DNA of 64,000 nt from NCBI GenBank assembly GCA_003490025.1, contig DNJC01000055.1:70000-133999 (forward strand). Direction: 5' to 3'. Position 1 is the first letter of the stretch; every line of letters starts with the position of its first letter. The stretch comes from Geobacter sp. Its GTDB lineage: Bacteria; Desulfobacterota; Desulfuromonadia; Geobacterales; Geobacteraceae. The notes beneath the pieces are model-generated. The model was given only the letters and a program-made list of their open reading frames with translations. It was not told the DNA's origin and ran no database searches. Shown piece by piece: positions 9,503 through 18,360 of the stretch. The position numbers and the translations under genes are program-made.

Positions 9503-10327
9503 TTAATCCTGCTCCGTCGCCAGTTCCAGCTCGCCGGTGTAGGAGAGCCATGCGAAGGAAAGCGCCAGCATGTCGGCCACCCCTCCCATGGTGAGGTTGA
9601 GGCTTACATAACGCTCGTTTCTCTGCGCCAGGAATCCGATGAAATCGCGGCGCTGCGCCACCATGAGTTCCAGCGTCCTGCCGTCCTCCCTGAGCATCGT
9701 CAGCCCCTGCATCCCGCAGCGGTGCAGGGCGGTCGTGTCCTCGACGGTGGCCATGAGACGGCCGAGCATGGCGTAGACGGCGCTCCCCCTGTTGCCGCCG
9801 GAGGCGATCTCGCCCCTGAAGGCCGGGAGGGCGGCATCGAAAAGGGAGGGGAAGCCGGCGAGGGCCTCGCCCCTGACCCCTCCGGCCCGGTAGGCGCTGC
9901 GGGCCCGGCTGCCGTTAGACTCCGGCTGGTCGGCGTCCGAGAAAAAGCGGGCGGCAAGGAGGGCTACCGCGCGGCTCAGCGCGCCCTCTTCCCGGGGGGG
10001 GACCCCGGAGCTCGCGCAAAGGAGCAGGCCGCTCAGGAAGATGTACCCCTTGTGGCAGTTGGTGCCGAGCGTCTCCAGCATCGTCTTTTCGGCCGCCATG
10101 CCGAGACGTACCTGGGCCGCCAGCTCTTCTCCCTGGCCGAGGGAATCACCGAGGTCGGCGAGGTAACGTGACACGATCCTGAGGGAGGCTTCCATCGTGT
10201 GGAGGGAGAGGTCGCGGTGCGAGCCGGAGTCGTTCAGGTCCACGAGCCCGGGCTTGGGGGTCAGGTAGAGTTCCATGAAGGCGCCGCGCACGAGGTCCAG
10301 CGCCAGCTGTCCGAGATCAGAGCGCAT
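9503..10327 (-). CDS. citG: Triphosphoribosyl-dephospho-CoA synthase
   Basis: This 274-residue enzyme makes the 2'-(5''-triphosphoribosyl)-3'-dephospho-CoA precursor of the citrate lyase prosthetic group from ATP and dephospho-CoA. The family signatures are present: TPKPGLVDLNDSGSH near residue 22, GTNCHKGYIF, and the LGRLMATVEDTT segment. It overlaps the preceding citX by 11 bases and closes the citrate lyase operon, matching the usual end position of citG. Confidence 0.9.
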   Translation of the reverse strand: MRSDLGQLALDLVRGAFMELYLTPKPGLVDLNDSGSHRDLSLHTMEASLRIVSRYLADLGDSLGQGEELAAQVRLGMAAEKTMLETLGTNCHKGYIFLSGLLLCASSGVPPREEGALSRAVALLAARFFSDADQPESNGSRARSAYRAGGVRGEALAGFPSLFDAALPAFRGEIASGGNRGSAVYAMLGRLMATVEDTTALHRCGMQGLTMLREDGRTLELMVAQRRDFIGFLAQRNERYVSLNLTMGGVADMLALSFAWLSYTGELELATEQD

Positions 10328-10811
10328 CTATCACCGCGTGTGCCCGCCTCATCAGCTCATCGCTTTCGTGTCTTTTGGCGCGGATGCAGGCGAGGGCCGG
10401 CTCGCCGCAGAGAAGACAGCTCCTGGGGGGAATGTCGAGTTGGTCCCGTCCCAGTTGCCGCCCGAGGTGGTCGAAGATGTCGATGTCGAGGAGTCTTCCG
10501 GCCGGGTGGGTCGACTCGAGGCAGATGGCGAGCCGCTTCAGCGGCGTGGCCTGCAGCCCGCTCCGGTAGAGGGCGAAGGGCCCCAGTTCGTCGCAGCCGC
10601 GCACGGTGGAATGCACCCTCAGCGCCTCGAGCAGCGCCTTCTCTCCCGATTCGAAAAGGCGCTCGGCCCGCGCCCCGGTCTTCTCCGGGCCGGGGAGGTT
10701 CAACGAAAGCATCACCGTCGCCGGGAACGGCGCGGGGAAGAGATCGTCCAGAAGCGCCTGCCGGCTCTCCCTCGCCCTGAGCAGGCTATCCCTTAACGCG
10801 TCGTACCGCAT
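10317..10811 (-). CDS. citX: Apo-citrate lyase phosphoribosyl-dephospho-CoA transferase
   Basis: The 164-residue CitX transfers the CoA-derived group to the serine of the CitD acyl carrier. It has the family's DIDIFD block (RLLDIDIFDHLGRQL) and the cysteine-containing PPRSCLLCGEPALACIRAKRH tail. It overlaps citF by 26 bases at its start and citG by 11 bases at its end, consistent with tight coupling within the operon. Confidence 0.9.
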   Translation of the reverse strand: MRYDALRDSLLRARESRQALLDDLFPAPFPATVMLSLNLPGPEKTGARAERLFESGEKALLEALRVHSTVRGCDELGPFALYRSGLQATPLKRLAICLESTHPAGRLLDIDIFDHLGRQLGRDQLDIPPRSCLLCGEPALACIRAKRHESDELMRRAHAVIDAL

Positions 10812-12324
10812 CTATGATGCTCCCGTCCCTGTATTCCACCACCGCCACCACCTCGTCCTCGAACTCCAGCGGGCGCGGCGTCCCGGTGATCTTGCAGATC
10901 TCCCGCTGCAGCTCGCCTATCTCCTTCACCGGGAGCTTTCTTCGGACCAGTTCTTCCTTCAGCTCGGCGTGCTTCCCGTTCACGGCGATCCCCCGCTCGG
11001 TGACCACCACGCCGATGGTCTCGCCGGGCGTGGTGACGGTGGTGACCCGGTCCTTGACGATGGGGAGCCTGCCGCGGATGGAGGGGGCCACGATGATGGA
11101 GAGCTTCGCCCCGGCCGCCGTGTCCGAGTGCCCGCCGGTGTTGTGCAGGAGGTACCCGTTCGACTCGGTGTTCACGTTGACGTTGAAGGAGGTGTCGACC
11201 TCGGTCGCCCCGAGGATGACGCAGTCGAGCCGGTTCACCACCGCGCCGCCGTTGAACGGGTTCGCGTAGAAATCGGCCCCGATCTCCTGGTGCGCCAGGT
11301 TCCTTCCTATGGAGCGGACCGCCTCCTGGTCGAAGCACTGCACGTCCATGAGCGAGGCGAAAAGCCCCTCCTCCAGCATCTCGACGAAGTACCCGGTGAT
11401 GCCGCCGCAGCCGAAGCTCCCCTTGATGCCGCCGCGCCCCATGGCGCCGCGCACCTTGTCGGCGACCGCGAGCGAGATGCCGCCGCTGCCGGTCTGGAAG
11501 GAGAAGCCGTCCTTGAGAAGTCCGGAGACCTCGATGACCTGGGAGGCGTAGGTGGCGATCTGGAGCCCCACCGGATCGGTGGTGATCCTGGTGGTGGTGG
11601 AGACGATCTTCGCCGGGTCGCCGAGCCGCTCCACGGTGACCACGTAGTCCACCAGCGTCTGCGGGATGCTGATCGGGACCACCGGGAACGGGACCAGGTT
11701 GTCCGTCACCGCGACGACGCAGGAGGCGAAGAGGGCGTCGGTCTGGGCGTAACCCAGGCTGCCGCAGGCGGAGGGGCCGAAGTAGCCGTTCATGTTGCCG
11801 TACTCGTCGCAGCAGGGCGCCGCGATGAAGGCGACGTCGATCTTAACCGACCCTTCCATGATGGCGCGGGCCCGCCCGCCGTGGGAGCGGACCACGATCG
11901 GGCAGGAGAGCTCGCCCCGGCTCGCCATCTCGCCGATCAGGCCGTTCACGCCGCACTGGAAGCCTGCGATGACGCCGCTTTTTATGTGCGGGATGATCTC
12001 CGCGTGCACCGGGTGGACCGACGACGAGGCGATCCAGATCCCCTTCAGCCCCAGCTGCGCCAGCTCGGCCACGATCGCGTTCAGGAGGAAGTCGCCGTTT
12101 CTCAGCGCGTGGTGGGTGGCGATGGTCATCCCGTCCCTGAGGCCGGAGGCGACAATCGCCTCCCCGAGCGACGAAAGCCGCTTGCTCGTGCCGGGGTTCA
12201 CGCGCCTCAGGGCGCGGGTGGCGACGTTTCCCTCGGGGGAAACCGAGTACGGGTCGCGGTAAGGGACCAGCTTCTTCCCGGCGTATGAATCCGGGATCTC
12301 CCTTCCCAGGCTATTGAGCGCCAT
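10786..12324 (-). CDS. citF: Citrate lyase alpha subunit (acetyl-ACP:citrate transferase)
   Basis: A 512-residue alpha subunit that swaps the acetyl group on the acyl carrier for citrate, giving citryl-ACP. It shows the family I CoA-transferase-like fold signatures: TIATHHALRNGD, the glycine-rich GSGGISLAVADKVRGAMGR and GCGGITGYFVEM. Length matches known CitF proteins. It overlaps citE by 14 bases and citX by 26 bases. Confidence 0.95.
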   Translation of the reverse strand: MALNSLGREIPDSYAGKKLVPYRDPYSVSPEGNVATRALRRVNPGTSKRLSSLGEAIVASGLRDGMTIATHHALRNGDFLLNAIVAELAQLGLKGIWIASSSVHPVHAEIIPHIKSGVIAGFQCGVNGLIGEMASRGELSCPIVVRSHGGRARAIMEGSVKIDVAFIAAPCCDEYGNMNGYFGPSACGSLGYAQTDALFASCVVAVTDNLVPFPVVPISIPQTLVDYVVTVERLGDPAKIVSTTTRITTDPVGLQIATYASQVIEVSGLLKDGFSFQTGSGGISLAVADKVRGAMGRGGIKGSFGCGGITGYFVEMLEEGLFASLMDVQCFDQEAVRSIGRNLAHQEIGADFYANPFNGGAVVNRLDCVILGATEVDTSFNVNVNTESNGYLLHNTGGHSDTAAGAKLSIIVAPSIRGRLPIVKDRVTTVTTPGETIGVVVTERGIAVNGKHAELKEELVRRKLPVKEIGELQREICKITGTPRPLEFEDEVVAVVEYRDGSIIDAVRRVKG

Positions 12325-13231
12325 GTATCGCCTCCTCGTCTATCAGCGTGTCGACCATGCCGTGGGCGTAGGCGGTCCTCAAAACGCGCGCCGCCCTCTT
12401 CACCACCGGGGCGTCCACCATCTTCCCTCCCAGCGCGATGACGCCGGTCCCGAGCTGCCTGGCCCGCTGGATCGCCTCGATCACCTGCAGGGCGTAGTCT
12501 ACCTCGTGCTGCTTGGGGGCGAAGACCTCGTGCACCACCTCGATCTGGCGCGGGTTCACCAGGCATTTCCCGGTGTAGCCGAGCCTCTTGGCGTGCTCGG
12601 TCTCGGCCCGCAGCCCCTCCATGTCGGAGACGTCCGCGAAGATGGTGTCGACCGCCTGGATCCCGGCCGCCTTCGCGGCCCACAGGACCCTCATCCTCGC
12701 GTTGAAGAGTTCCTCGCCGCCGCGGGTACGCTCGATCTCCATGCTCGCCGTGTAGTCCTCGGCGCCGAAGGCCAAGGCGAAGATCCGCTGCGAGCTGTTG
12801 GCGATCCCGACCGCGTTGATCACCCCGAGCGCGCTCTCCAGCGACGGGAGCACCCGGAAGCGCCCGATCTCCACCTCCAGCTCCTCCTCGAACTCCGTCA
12901 AAAGCGTGTCGAGCCTCTCCACGATCTCCGGCGTGTCGGCCTTGGGGAGCCTGATCCCGTCCGGCATCGCCGGGAGCACCACCTTCAGGTCCTCGTACCC
13001 CCAGCGGGAATCGAGCGGGTTGATCCTGACCAGGAGTTCCTTGTTGCGGTCCGTGTAGTTCATCAGGAACCGCTTCACCAGGTGGCGCGCCGCGTCCTTC
13101 TCGGAGAGCGGGACCGCGTCCTCCAGGTCGATGATCACCGAGTCGCAGTTGAAGATCGGGATGTTCTGCAGCATGGAGGGCATGTTGCCGGGGACGTACA
13201 GAAGCGAGCGGCGCAGCTTGTAATCGGACAT
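12311..13231 (-). CDS. citE: Citrate lyase beta subunit (citryl-ACP lyase)
   Basis: The 306-residue beta subunit cleaves citryl-ACP to oxaloacetate and acetyl-ACP. HpcH/HpaI aldolase-fold motifs are visible: RRSLLYVPGN at the N-terminus, DSVIIDLEDAV, LVRINPLDS, LPSLESALG with the metal-binding Glu, and FALAFGAEDYT with the metal-binding Asp. The ATG at 13231 overlaps the stop of the upstream PPC gene as TGATG, which fixes the start. The longer open frame upstream is a shadow of that gene. Confidence 0.95.
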   Translation of the reverse strand: MSDYKLRRSLLYVPGNMPSMLQNIPIFNCDSVIIDLEDAVPLSEKDAARHLVKRFLMNYTDRNKELLVRINPLDSRWGYEDLKVVLPAMPDGIRLPKADTPEIVERLDTLLTEFEEELEVEIGRFRVLPSLESALGVINAVGIANSSQRIFALAFGAEDYTASMEIERTRGGEELFNARMRVLWAAKAAGIQAVDTIFADVSDMEGLRAETEHAKRLGYTGKCLVNPRQIEVVHEVFAPKQHEVDYALQVIEAIQRARQLGTGVIALGGKMVDAPVVKRAARVLRTAYAHGMVDTLIDEEAIHGAQ

Positions 13232-13707
13232 CAGGGGGCCTCCTCGTCGATGTAGATGGTGGGGATACCGCCTACCTTCGACACGTGCCGCTCGACGCCG
13301 GAGACGTCCAGCTCGGTGAGGACGATCTCGCAGGTGGCGAAGACCTCGGCGTCGTACATGTGCCCCCCGACCACCTCCCCGGACGACTTGGACATCATGA
13401 TGTGGAAGTGGCAGTCGAGGAGGTCCGACTCGCCCGGCACGATGTTCCCCTGCAGCCCCAGAAGCTCGCACGGCCCCTCGATCTGGTGCACCGTGATGCG
13501 CGGCTGTGTGATCGGGAGCTTGGCCCCGGTCTTTATGCCGCGCAGCTTCACGTTCTTCACGCTCCCAAGGGCCGACACGATCATCGCGTAACGCACGTCC
13601 GTCAGGTGCGCGAATTGCAAAAGCCGGGTGGAAAGAGACTCCCCCGGCGTGATCTTGATGATGAAGCGCCTCCCCTGGGAGCACTCCTTGTACCAAAGGC
13701 CTTCCAT
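13231..13707 (-). CDS. PPC (DUF296)-domain protein inside citrate lyase operon
   Basis: The 158-residue protein is one PPC/DUF296 domain: GRRFIIKITPGESL at the N-terminus, a central HQIEGPCELLGLQGN strand pair, and DCHFHIMMSKSSGEVVGGHMY with metal-binding-type histidines. In bacteria this fold occurs alone and its role is mostly unknown; in plants it accompanies AT-hooks. It sits exactly between citD (one base apart) and citE (1-base overlap), so it must be co-expressed. A role in sensing or regulating citrate use is only an inference. Confidence 0.85.
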   Translation of the reverse strand: MEGLWYKECSQGRRFIIKITPGESLSTRLLQFAHLTDVRYAMIVSALGSVKNVKLRGIKTGAKLPITQPRITVHQIEGPCELLGLQGNIVPGESDLLDCHFHIMMSKSSGEVVGGHMYDAEVFATCEIVLTELDVSGVERHVSKVGGIPTIYIDEEAP

Positions 13708-13971
13708 TTATACCTCCGTTCCCCTCCGGATCGCCGTCTCCAGGCGGGCTTCGATGGCGTAGTCCAGCGCCCCGCGGTCGGTGATCCTCACCTCGCCGGC
13801 CTCGATCCCGTGCTGGGCGAGCACCTCGTCCACCTTGGCCCGGATCAGCTCTCCGAACTGCTTTTGCACCGTCGACTCTATGGTCACGCAGAGCGCCTCG
13901 GCGGGCGCCAGAAAAACCATCAGGTCGCTCGACTGCAGCGTCCCGGCCTGCACCTTCTTCACGATCTTCAT
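13708..13971 (-). CDS. citD: Citrate lyase gamma subunit (acyl carrier protein)
   Basis: An 87-residue acyl carrier of normal CitD length, carrying the prosthetic group on a serine. The sequence has the family pattern AGTLQSSDLMVFLAP, with Ser14 or Ser15 as the attachment site, and the VRITDRGALDYAIEARLETA helix. The ATG at 13971 overlaps the citC stop as ATGA, and the stop abuts the PPC gene. Confidence 0.93.
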   Translation of the reverse strand: MKIVKKVQAGTLQSSDLMVFLAPAEALCVTIESTVQKQFGELIRAKVDEVLAQHGIEAGEVRITDRGALDYAIEARLETAIRRGTEV

Positions 13972-14969
13972 CTCGACACCCCTTTGTCCCAGATCTTGAT
14001 CCCCTCGCTGGAAAGGATGAAATCGAGCGTGGTTACCGGCACCAGCTCCGCTATCCCTTCCAACTCGCCGCGCGACAGCAGCTCCCGCACCCGCGAGGCG
14101 CTGATGGCCGCGCCGATGGCCGTTTTCCTTTCGATTTCCCGCACCTCGATGCCGAGCGGGGGGAGGATCCTGTGCATGGCGGCGTTGTAATCCGCCGTGG
14201 TCCGGCATAACGGCTCGCTTCCCACGAAGCGGGTCGTGACGTTGAAATATGGGGCGATGCGGGTGCCGAACAAAAGGAGGTCGAGTTCCATCTGCAGTGC
14301 GCCGCCGGGGTCGCCGTTCTTCAGGAAATAGGTGGGGAAGGTGACGCTGGAAATCGCGTACCAGGAAGTCTCCAGCACGGTGACGTTGGCGAGGTCGACC
14401 GTCCCCTCCTGCACCATCCTCAACCGGGCGTCGAAGGGGAACAGGGAGCGCTCCTCCCGCACCACGAAGAGGTAGAGCCGGTCCAAAGCGGAGGCCGCCT
14501 GCTCGACCAGGTAGCGGTGACCGAGCGTGAAGGGGTTGCAGTTCGCCACGATGGCGCCGTTGTCCCCCTGCACCACCTGCCGGCGGTAGCGGGAGAGGTA
14601 ACGGGAAAGCCCGTCGCCGTACTCGAGGAGCGCCGTCTTTCCGGAGGAGGCCAGGAGGCTGAAGTTGAGCGCCTCGAAGGTGGGGACCAGCGTGGGGGAG
14701 GTGAAGACGAAGAAGGAGTCGATCCCCTCCTGGAAGCCCCGCCCCACCAGTTCGGTGGCCACCTCGTCGAGGAGGGTCCCCCCCTGGTGCGTGGCCGCCA
14801 CGGTAAGCATCTTCAGGACCCGGCCCTGTCTGGCTCCGACGGCCACCAGGCGCCCAGCCTCGAACACCCCGACCAGGTCGTCGAAGGTCGGCTCGAATCT
14901 GAGTCCGCTCTCTTCGACAAGCGCCCGGGCCTGCCTCAGGTCATCTGTGGAGAGTAGTGAAGTCACCAT
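13968..14969 (-). CDS. citC: [Citrate (pro-3S)-lyase] ligase
   Basis: This 333-residue enzyme acetylates the thiol of the CitD prosthetic group with ATP and acetate, activating citrate lyase. It has an N-terminal GNAT-like part and a nucleotidyltransferase-like C-terminal part with NCNPFTLGHRYLVEQA, the HxGH-type nucleotide-binding motif. The ATG at 14969 starts the protein at the point where similarity to CitC begins; no good ribosome site precedes it. It is the first gene of the operon, and no transporter or oxaloacetate decarboxylase lies in the window. Confidence 0.92.
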   Translation of the reverse strand: MVTSLLSTDDLRQARALVEESGLRFEPTFDDLVGVFEAGRLVAVGARQGRVLKMLTVAATHQGGTLLDEVATELVGRGFQEGIDSFFVFTSPTLVPTFEALNFSLLASSGKTALLEYGDGLSRYLSRYRRQVVQGDNGAIVANCNPFTLGHRYLVEQAASALDRLYLFVVREERSLFPFDARLRMVQEGTVDLANVTVLETSWYAISSVTFPTYFLKNGDPGGALQMELDLLLFGTRIAPYFNVTTRFVGSEPLCRTTADYNAAMHRILPPLGIEVREIERKTAIGAAISASRVRELLSRGELEGIAELVPVTTLDFILSSEGIKIWDKGVSR

Positions 14970-15200
14970 TTGGCAAGCGTAGCACCATTCAGATGTAAAC
15001 GTAACCTTGTATACCAAAAAAGCTTGACTCTCACCGGCAGCGGTGGATGCCCCTCTCTCAGGGGGCCGCCACCCACCTGCGCAACCCACATGACACAGAG
15101 AAATTTCTATGATTTGCGACTGCGGTTGTGCTAGTTTGTCAAACTGCCCAATGGAAAGCTGCAACGGTTCTCAGGACAAAAAATCTTCCCAGAGACGCTA

Positions 15201-15914
15201 ATGACCACCATCTCCATAGTAATCCCCGCACATAACGAAGCCGAGAACATAGGCATCCTGATCGATGAAATCCTCGCCACCAAAATAGAGTGCGAGATCG
15301 TAGTGGTCGACGATGCCAGCACCGACGACACCCATGCACGCCTTCTCACGCTGAAACAGACGGTCCCCACGCTGAAGGTCATCCAGCACGACAGGTCCTA
15401 CGGCCAGAGCGCCGCCGTCTCGACCGGGATCAGACACGCCTGCGGCGACCTGATAGCGACCATGGACGGCGACGGCCAGAACAACCCCGCCGACATCCCG
15501 AGGATGGTCGAGGCGATCCTCAAAAGCGACAACGGCAACCTCAGGATGGTGGCAGGGTACCGGAAGAAAAGGGACGATCCCCCCTGGCGCATCCTCTCCT
15601 CGAAGCTCGCCAACGCCTACCGGCGCTTTTTCCTGAGGGACGAAACCCCCGATACCGGGTGCGGGCTCAAGGTCTTTTACCGCTCCGCATTTCTCAACCT
15701 CCCCTTTTTCAATCACATGCACCGCTTTCTCCCTGCCCTGATCAAGATGCAGGGTGGCGACGTCATCTCGGTCGAGGTGAGCCACAGGGCCCGGGCCCAC
15801 GGCGTCTCGAAGTACGGGACCCTGAACCGGCTCTGGGTCGGCATCGTCGACATCTTCGGGGTCTGCTGGCTCCGGATGAGGGCAAAGAACGTCAAGATCA
15901 CGAGGTGCGACTGA
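15201..15914 (+). CDS. Family 2 glycosyltransferase (DPM1/ArnC-like)
   Basis: A 237-residue GT2 enzyme with SIVIPAHNEAENIG at the N-terminus, the VVVDDASTDDT and ATMDGDGQNNP segments carrying the metal- and nucleotide-sugar-binding aspartates, and CGLKVFYRS. It lacks the C-terminal membrane helices of ArnC and resembles dolichol- or undecaprenyl-phosphate sugar transferases. It heads a three-gene unit with a LAB_N membrane protein (start directly after this stop) and an ArnT-like transferase, consistent with making and using a polyprenyl-linked sugar. Confidence 0.88.
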   Translation: MTTISIVIPAHNEAENIGILIDEILATKIECEIVVVDDASTDDTHARLLTLKQTVPTLKVIQHDRSYGQSAAVSTGIRHACGDLIATMDGDGQNNPADIPRMVEAILKSDNGNLRMVAGYRKKRDDPPWRILSSKLANAYRRFFLRDETPDTGCGLKVFYRSAFLNLPFFNHMHRFLPALIKMQGGDVISVEVSHRARAHGVSKYGTLNRLWVGIVDIFGVCWLRMRAKNVKITRCD

Positions 15915-16199
15915 ATGAATTTATCCGAGAAAACCTGGGTCGCCATCGGCCTGGCCGGCCAGTTCTTTTTCACCATGCGTTTCGTGTTGCAGTGGATCGC
16001 CACCGAGAAGAACAGGAGGAGCGTCATTCCCGAGTCCTTCTGGTATTTCAGCATCTTCGGCTCGCTGATCCTGCTCGTTTACTCCCTGTACCGCAAGGAC
16101 CCCGTGTTCATCCTCGGGCAGGCGTTCGGCACCACCGTCTATCTCAGGAACCTTTTTTTCATTCACAAGGAAAAGAAAGATGCCGCAGCAACCGATTAA
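15915..16199 (+). CDS. LAB_N-domain small membrane protein
   Basis: The 94-residue protein has three hydrophobic helices and the LAB_N signature (GQFFFTMRFVLQWIATEK, then SFWYFSIFGS and GQAFGTTVYLRNL). This domain is found at the N-terminus of some lipid-A-disaccharide synthases and as a separate protein next to GT2 genes. Its biochemical role is unclear; the context suggests it works with the glycosyltransferases on either side. Its last 20 bases overlap the next gene. Confidence 0.85.
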   Translation: MNLSEKTWVAIGLAGQFFFTMRFVLQWIATEKNRRSVIPESFWYFSIFGSLILLVYSLYRKDPVFILGQAFGTTVYLRNLFFIHKEKKDAAATD

Positions 16200-17775
16200 G
16201 CAGTTGTGGTTTCCCTTTCTCCTGCTCATCGTCCCGGGAATCCTTTTCGCCCTTTTGCTGCCCTACTTTCCCGTCGATGAAACCAGGTACCTCTCCGTCG
16301 CCTGGGAGATGTGGCTGAACAACTCCTTCATCGTTCCGATCCAGAACGCGCTTCCCTATTCGCACAAGCCCCCCTTCCTTTTCTGGCTGTTCGACCTCGA
16401 CTGGCTCGTCTTCGGGGTGAACGGGGTCACGCTCCGTTTCATACCGCTTCTGTTCAGCCTTTTGAACGTCGCGCTGGTTTTCAGGATAGCCATGCAGCTG
16501 TGGGACGACGAGAAGACGGCGCGTTACGCGGCCATCGTCCTTTCCTCCACCCTCTCCTACCTCCTCTGGTCCTCCGTCATCATGTTCGACGTGATCCTCG
16601 CCACCTGGGTGCTCCTGGCGGTTTCGGGGTTCATCTCCGCGGCGAAGGCGCCCCGGCCGGCGCCGTTTCTGCTGGCAGGCGTCGCGATCGGGTTCGGGAT
16701 ACTCACCAAGGGGCCGGCCGTCCTGGTCTACATCCTCCCGGCGGCGCTGCTCTCCTTCCTGTGGATGCCCAAGGAGGACTTCTCCGGCAGGTGGTACGGC
16801 TGGCTCGCGCTCTCCCTGGCGGTTGGGATCGCAGTCCTGCTCCTCTGGCTGGTCCCCGCGGCTCTGACCGGAAGCGAGAGCTACCGGCGGGCCATCCTGT
16901 GGGGGCAGACGGTGAACCGCATGGCGAACTCCTTCGCCCACAAGAGGCCGCTTTGGTGGTACATCCCCTGGATCCCCGCGCTGCTGATGCCGTGGATGCT
17001 CTTCCCGCCTGCCTGGAAGCGCCTGTCGCGCCTCACCGGCGATGCCGGCTGCCGGATGGTGGTCATCTGGCTCCTTGGCAGCTTCGTCATCTTCTCCCTT
17101 TTGAGCGGGAAGCAGGTGCATTACATGATCCCGGTGCTCCCCACCTTCAGCCTCCTGATGTCGAGGAGCATCGCCTCCTTCGAGAGCGAAGGGAATCACG
17201 GCCGCTGGCATCTCCCCGTCGCATTCTTCTACCTGCTGGCCGGGGGCATCCTACTGTCGGCCACATTCGTGAAGCAGGGCCACCTGCTCCGTAACTTCGA
17301 CCTCGCGGACCTGAGGGGGGCGGCCGTCGTGCTGGTCCTGCTGGGGGGCGTCATGGCGCTCTTGAGGCCACCCAGCATGGGCGCCCTGCTGAACCGGGTC
17401 GCCGTCTCCTCCCTCGTTTTTTGCGCGGTCGTGCTGGTCGGCGGCAACACCCTGTTCCGGAGGTACGACCTGAGCGCGATATCGCAGGCCGTGCGGCTCA
17501 AGCAGGAGCAGGGGTACAGCGTGATCCACAACGGCAAGTATCACGGCCAGTTCCACTTCGTGGGACGGTTGCGCCAGCCGCTTGTCGAGTTGGGGACCAG
17601 GGAGGCGATCGCGGATTACGCCGCCAAGCATGAGAAGGTGGCCCTGGTGACCTACGAGCCGCAGGAAAAGCCGATGGAGGCCAGGGAACTCTATTTCCGG
17701 CAGCCGTTCAGAAGCAAGCAGGTCGTGTTGTTGAACCGCGAGGGGATCTCCCGCTTCGTATCCTCCCCCCAATAA
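16180..17775 (+). CDS. ArnT-like membrane glycosyltransferase (GT39/GT83 type)
   Basis: A 531-residue polytopic protein with about 11-12 membrane helices. The first periplasmic loop carries the catalytic-type acidic pair FPVDETRY (about residue 30), as in ArnT and related dolichyl- or undecaprenyl-phosphate sugar transferases, and SHKPPFLFWL, also typical of this family. It likely moves a sugar from a polyprenyl carrier to lipid A or another surface acceptor. It overlaps the LAB_N gene by 20 bases and is followed by a strong terminator. Confidence 0.87.
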   Translation: MPQQPIKQLWFPFLLLIVPGILFALLLPYFPVDETRYLSVAWEMWLNNSFIVPIQNALPYSHKPPFLFWLFDLDWLVFGVNGVTLRFIPLLFSLLNVALVFRIAMQLWDDEKTARYAAIVLSSTLSYLLWSSVIMFDVILATWVLLAVSGFISAAKAPRPAPFLLAGVAIGFGILTKGPAVLVYILPAALLSFLWMPKEDFSGRWYGWLALSLAVGIAVLLLWLVPAALTGSESYRRAILWGQTVNRMANSFAHKRPLWWYIPWIPALLMPWMLFPPAWKRLSRLTGDAGCRMVVIWLLGSFVIFSLLSGKQVHYMIPVLPTFSLLMSRSIASFESEGNHGRWHLPVAFFYLLAGGILLSATFVKQGHLLRNFDLADLRGAAVVLVLLGGVMALLRPPSMGALLNRVAVSSLVFCAVVLVGGNTLFRRYDLSAISQAVRLKQEQGYSVIHNGKYHGQFHFVGRLRQPLVELGTREAIADYAAKHEKVALVTYEPQEKPMEARELYFRQPFRSKQVVLLNREGISRFVSSPQ

Positions 17776-17808
17776 TCCGTTTTCACATCCTCCGCCTCAC
17801 GCGAACTG

Positions 17809-17843
17809 AAAAGGCCCACCGGCATCGACCGGTGGGCCTTTTC
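17809..17843. terminator. Bidirectional terminator
   Basis: GAAAAGGCCCACCGG and CCGGTGGGCCTTTTC form a perfect stem with a short loop, with an A run before and a T run after, so it can end both the ArnT-like gene (plus) and the selenoprotein gene (minus). Confidence 0.9.
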
Positions 17844-17866
17844 TTGCTGTTTGGCTCCGAAAAAAA

Positions 17867-18178
17867 CTAGCGGTACCCCGCCTCCTTCCATGCCGCCACC
17901 CCACCCTTCATGGCCGACACCTTGTAAAATCCCTTCTCTGCGAATTCAGCTGCCCGACCGGCAGACGTGTGCTCCTGCGGTCATTGGCAATAGAAGATCA
18001 GCTCCTTGTCCTTTGGTATCTCCGGGAGCCGGGCGTTGAATTCGCCCATAGTGAGCGCTTTCTCCAGCCGGATCCCCCCGCACATCTCCTCGCTGTCGTA
18101 GGCGCAGACGAACAGGGCCTGCCCCCCCTGCACCTTGCTGCGCGCCTCTTGTACCGATATCCGTTTTGCCTCTGCCAT
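17867..18178 (-). CDS. Rhodanese-like selenoprotein (in-frame TGA = Sec66)
   Basis: The 103-residue rhodanese-like protein is interrupted by one TGA (17983-17981) exactly where small rhodaneses have the second cysteine of FYCxCP: the frame reads IFYCQ-TGA-PQEHTSAGRAAE. After the TGA it continues for 37 residues with the expected rhodanese end (GFYKVSAMKGGVAAWKEAGY) to a TAG stop. A hairpin with a GGUC loop lies 21 bases after the TGA, as bacterial selenocysteine insertion needs. A strong AAAGGAGG site 4 bases before the ATG shows the gene is translated. A conventional call would stop at residue 65 and lose the active site. Sulfur or selenium transfer is likely, but the substrate is unknown. 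Confidence 0.85.
17945..17983 (-). promoter_or_regulatory. Bacterial SECIS-like hairpin after TGA
   Basis: Starting 16 bases after the TGA, CUGCC (17964-17960) pairs with GGCAG (17954-17950) around the loop GGUCG. The GGUC loop resembles the SelB-binding apical loop of the E. coli fdhF SECIS, and its distance from the UGA (21 bases) lies within the known bacterial range. Confidence 0.7.
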
Positions 18179-18360
18179 TTTTTCCTCCTTTCATCCTTGC
18201 CAAAGATGGGCCTGAAAACTGACTTCCGCTCGGGCCCCGGATGCGGACCGAACCGTAAAAGAGTAGCAGACAAACCGTGCGGGGACAGAGGCTGACCGAT
18301 TAAAAATCAGTCTCGACCAATCTCCGACACGACATCCCTTTTCCGCTTATCTGTCGCGCT

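Noticed and set aside
15007..15017. TTGTATACCAA as a GntR-type operator before citC
   Set aside because: It is only a half-conserved palindrome and occurs in AT-rich sequence; too weak without a genome-wide motif search.
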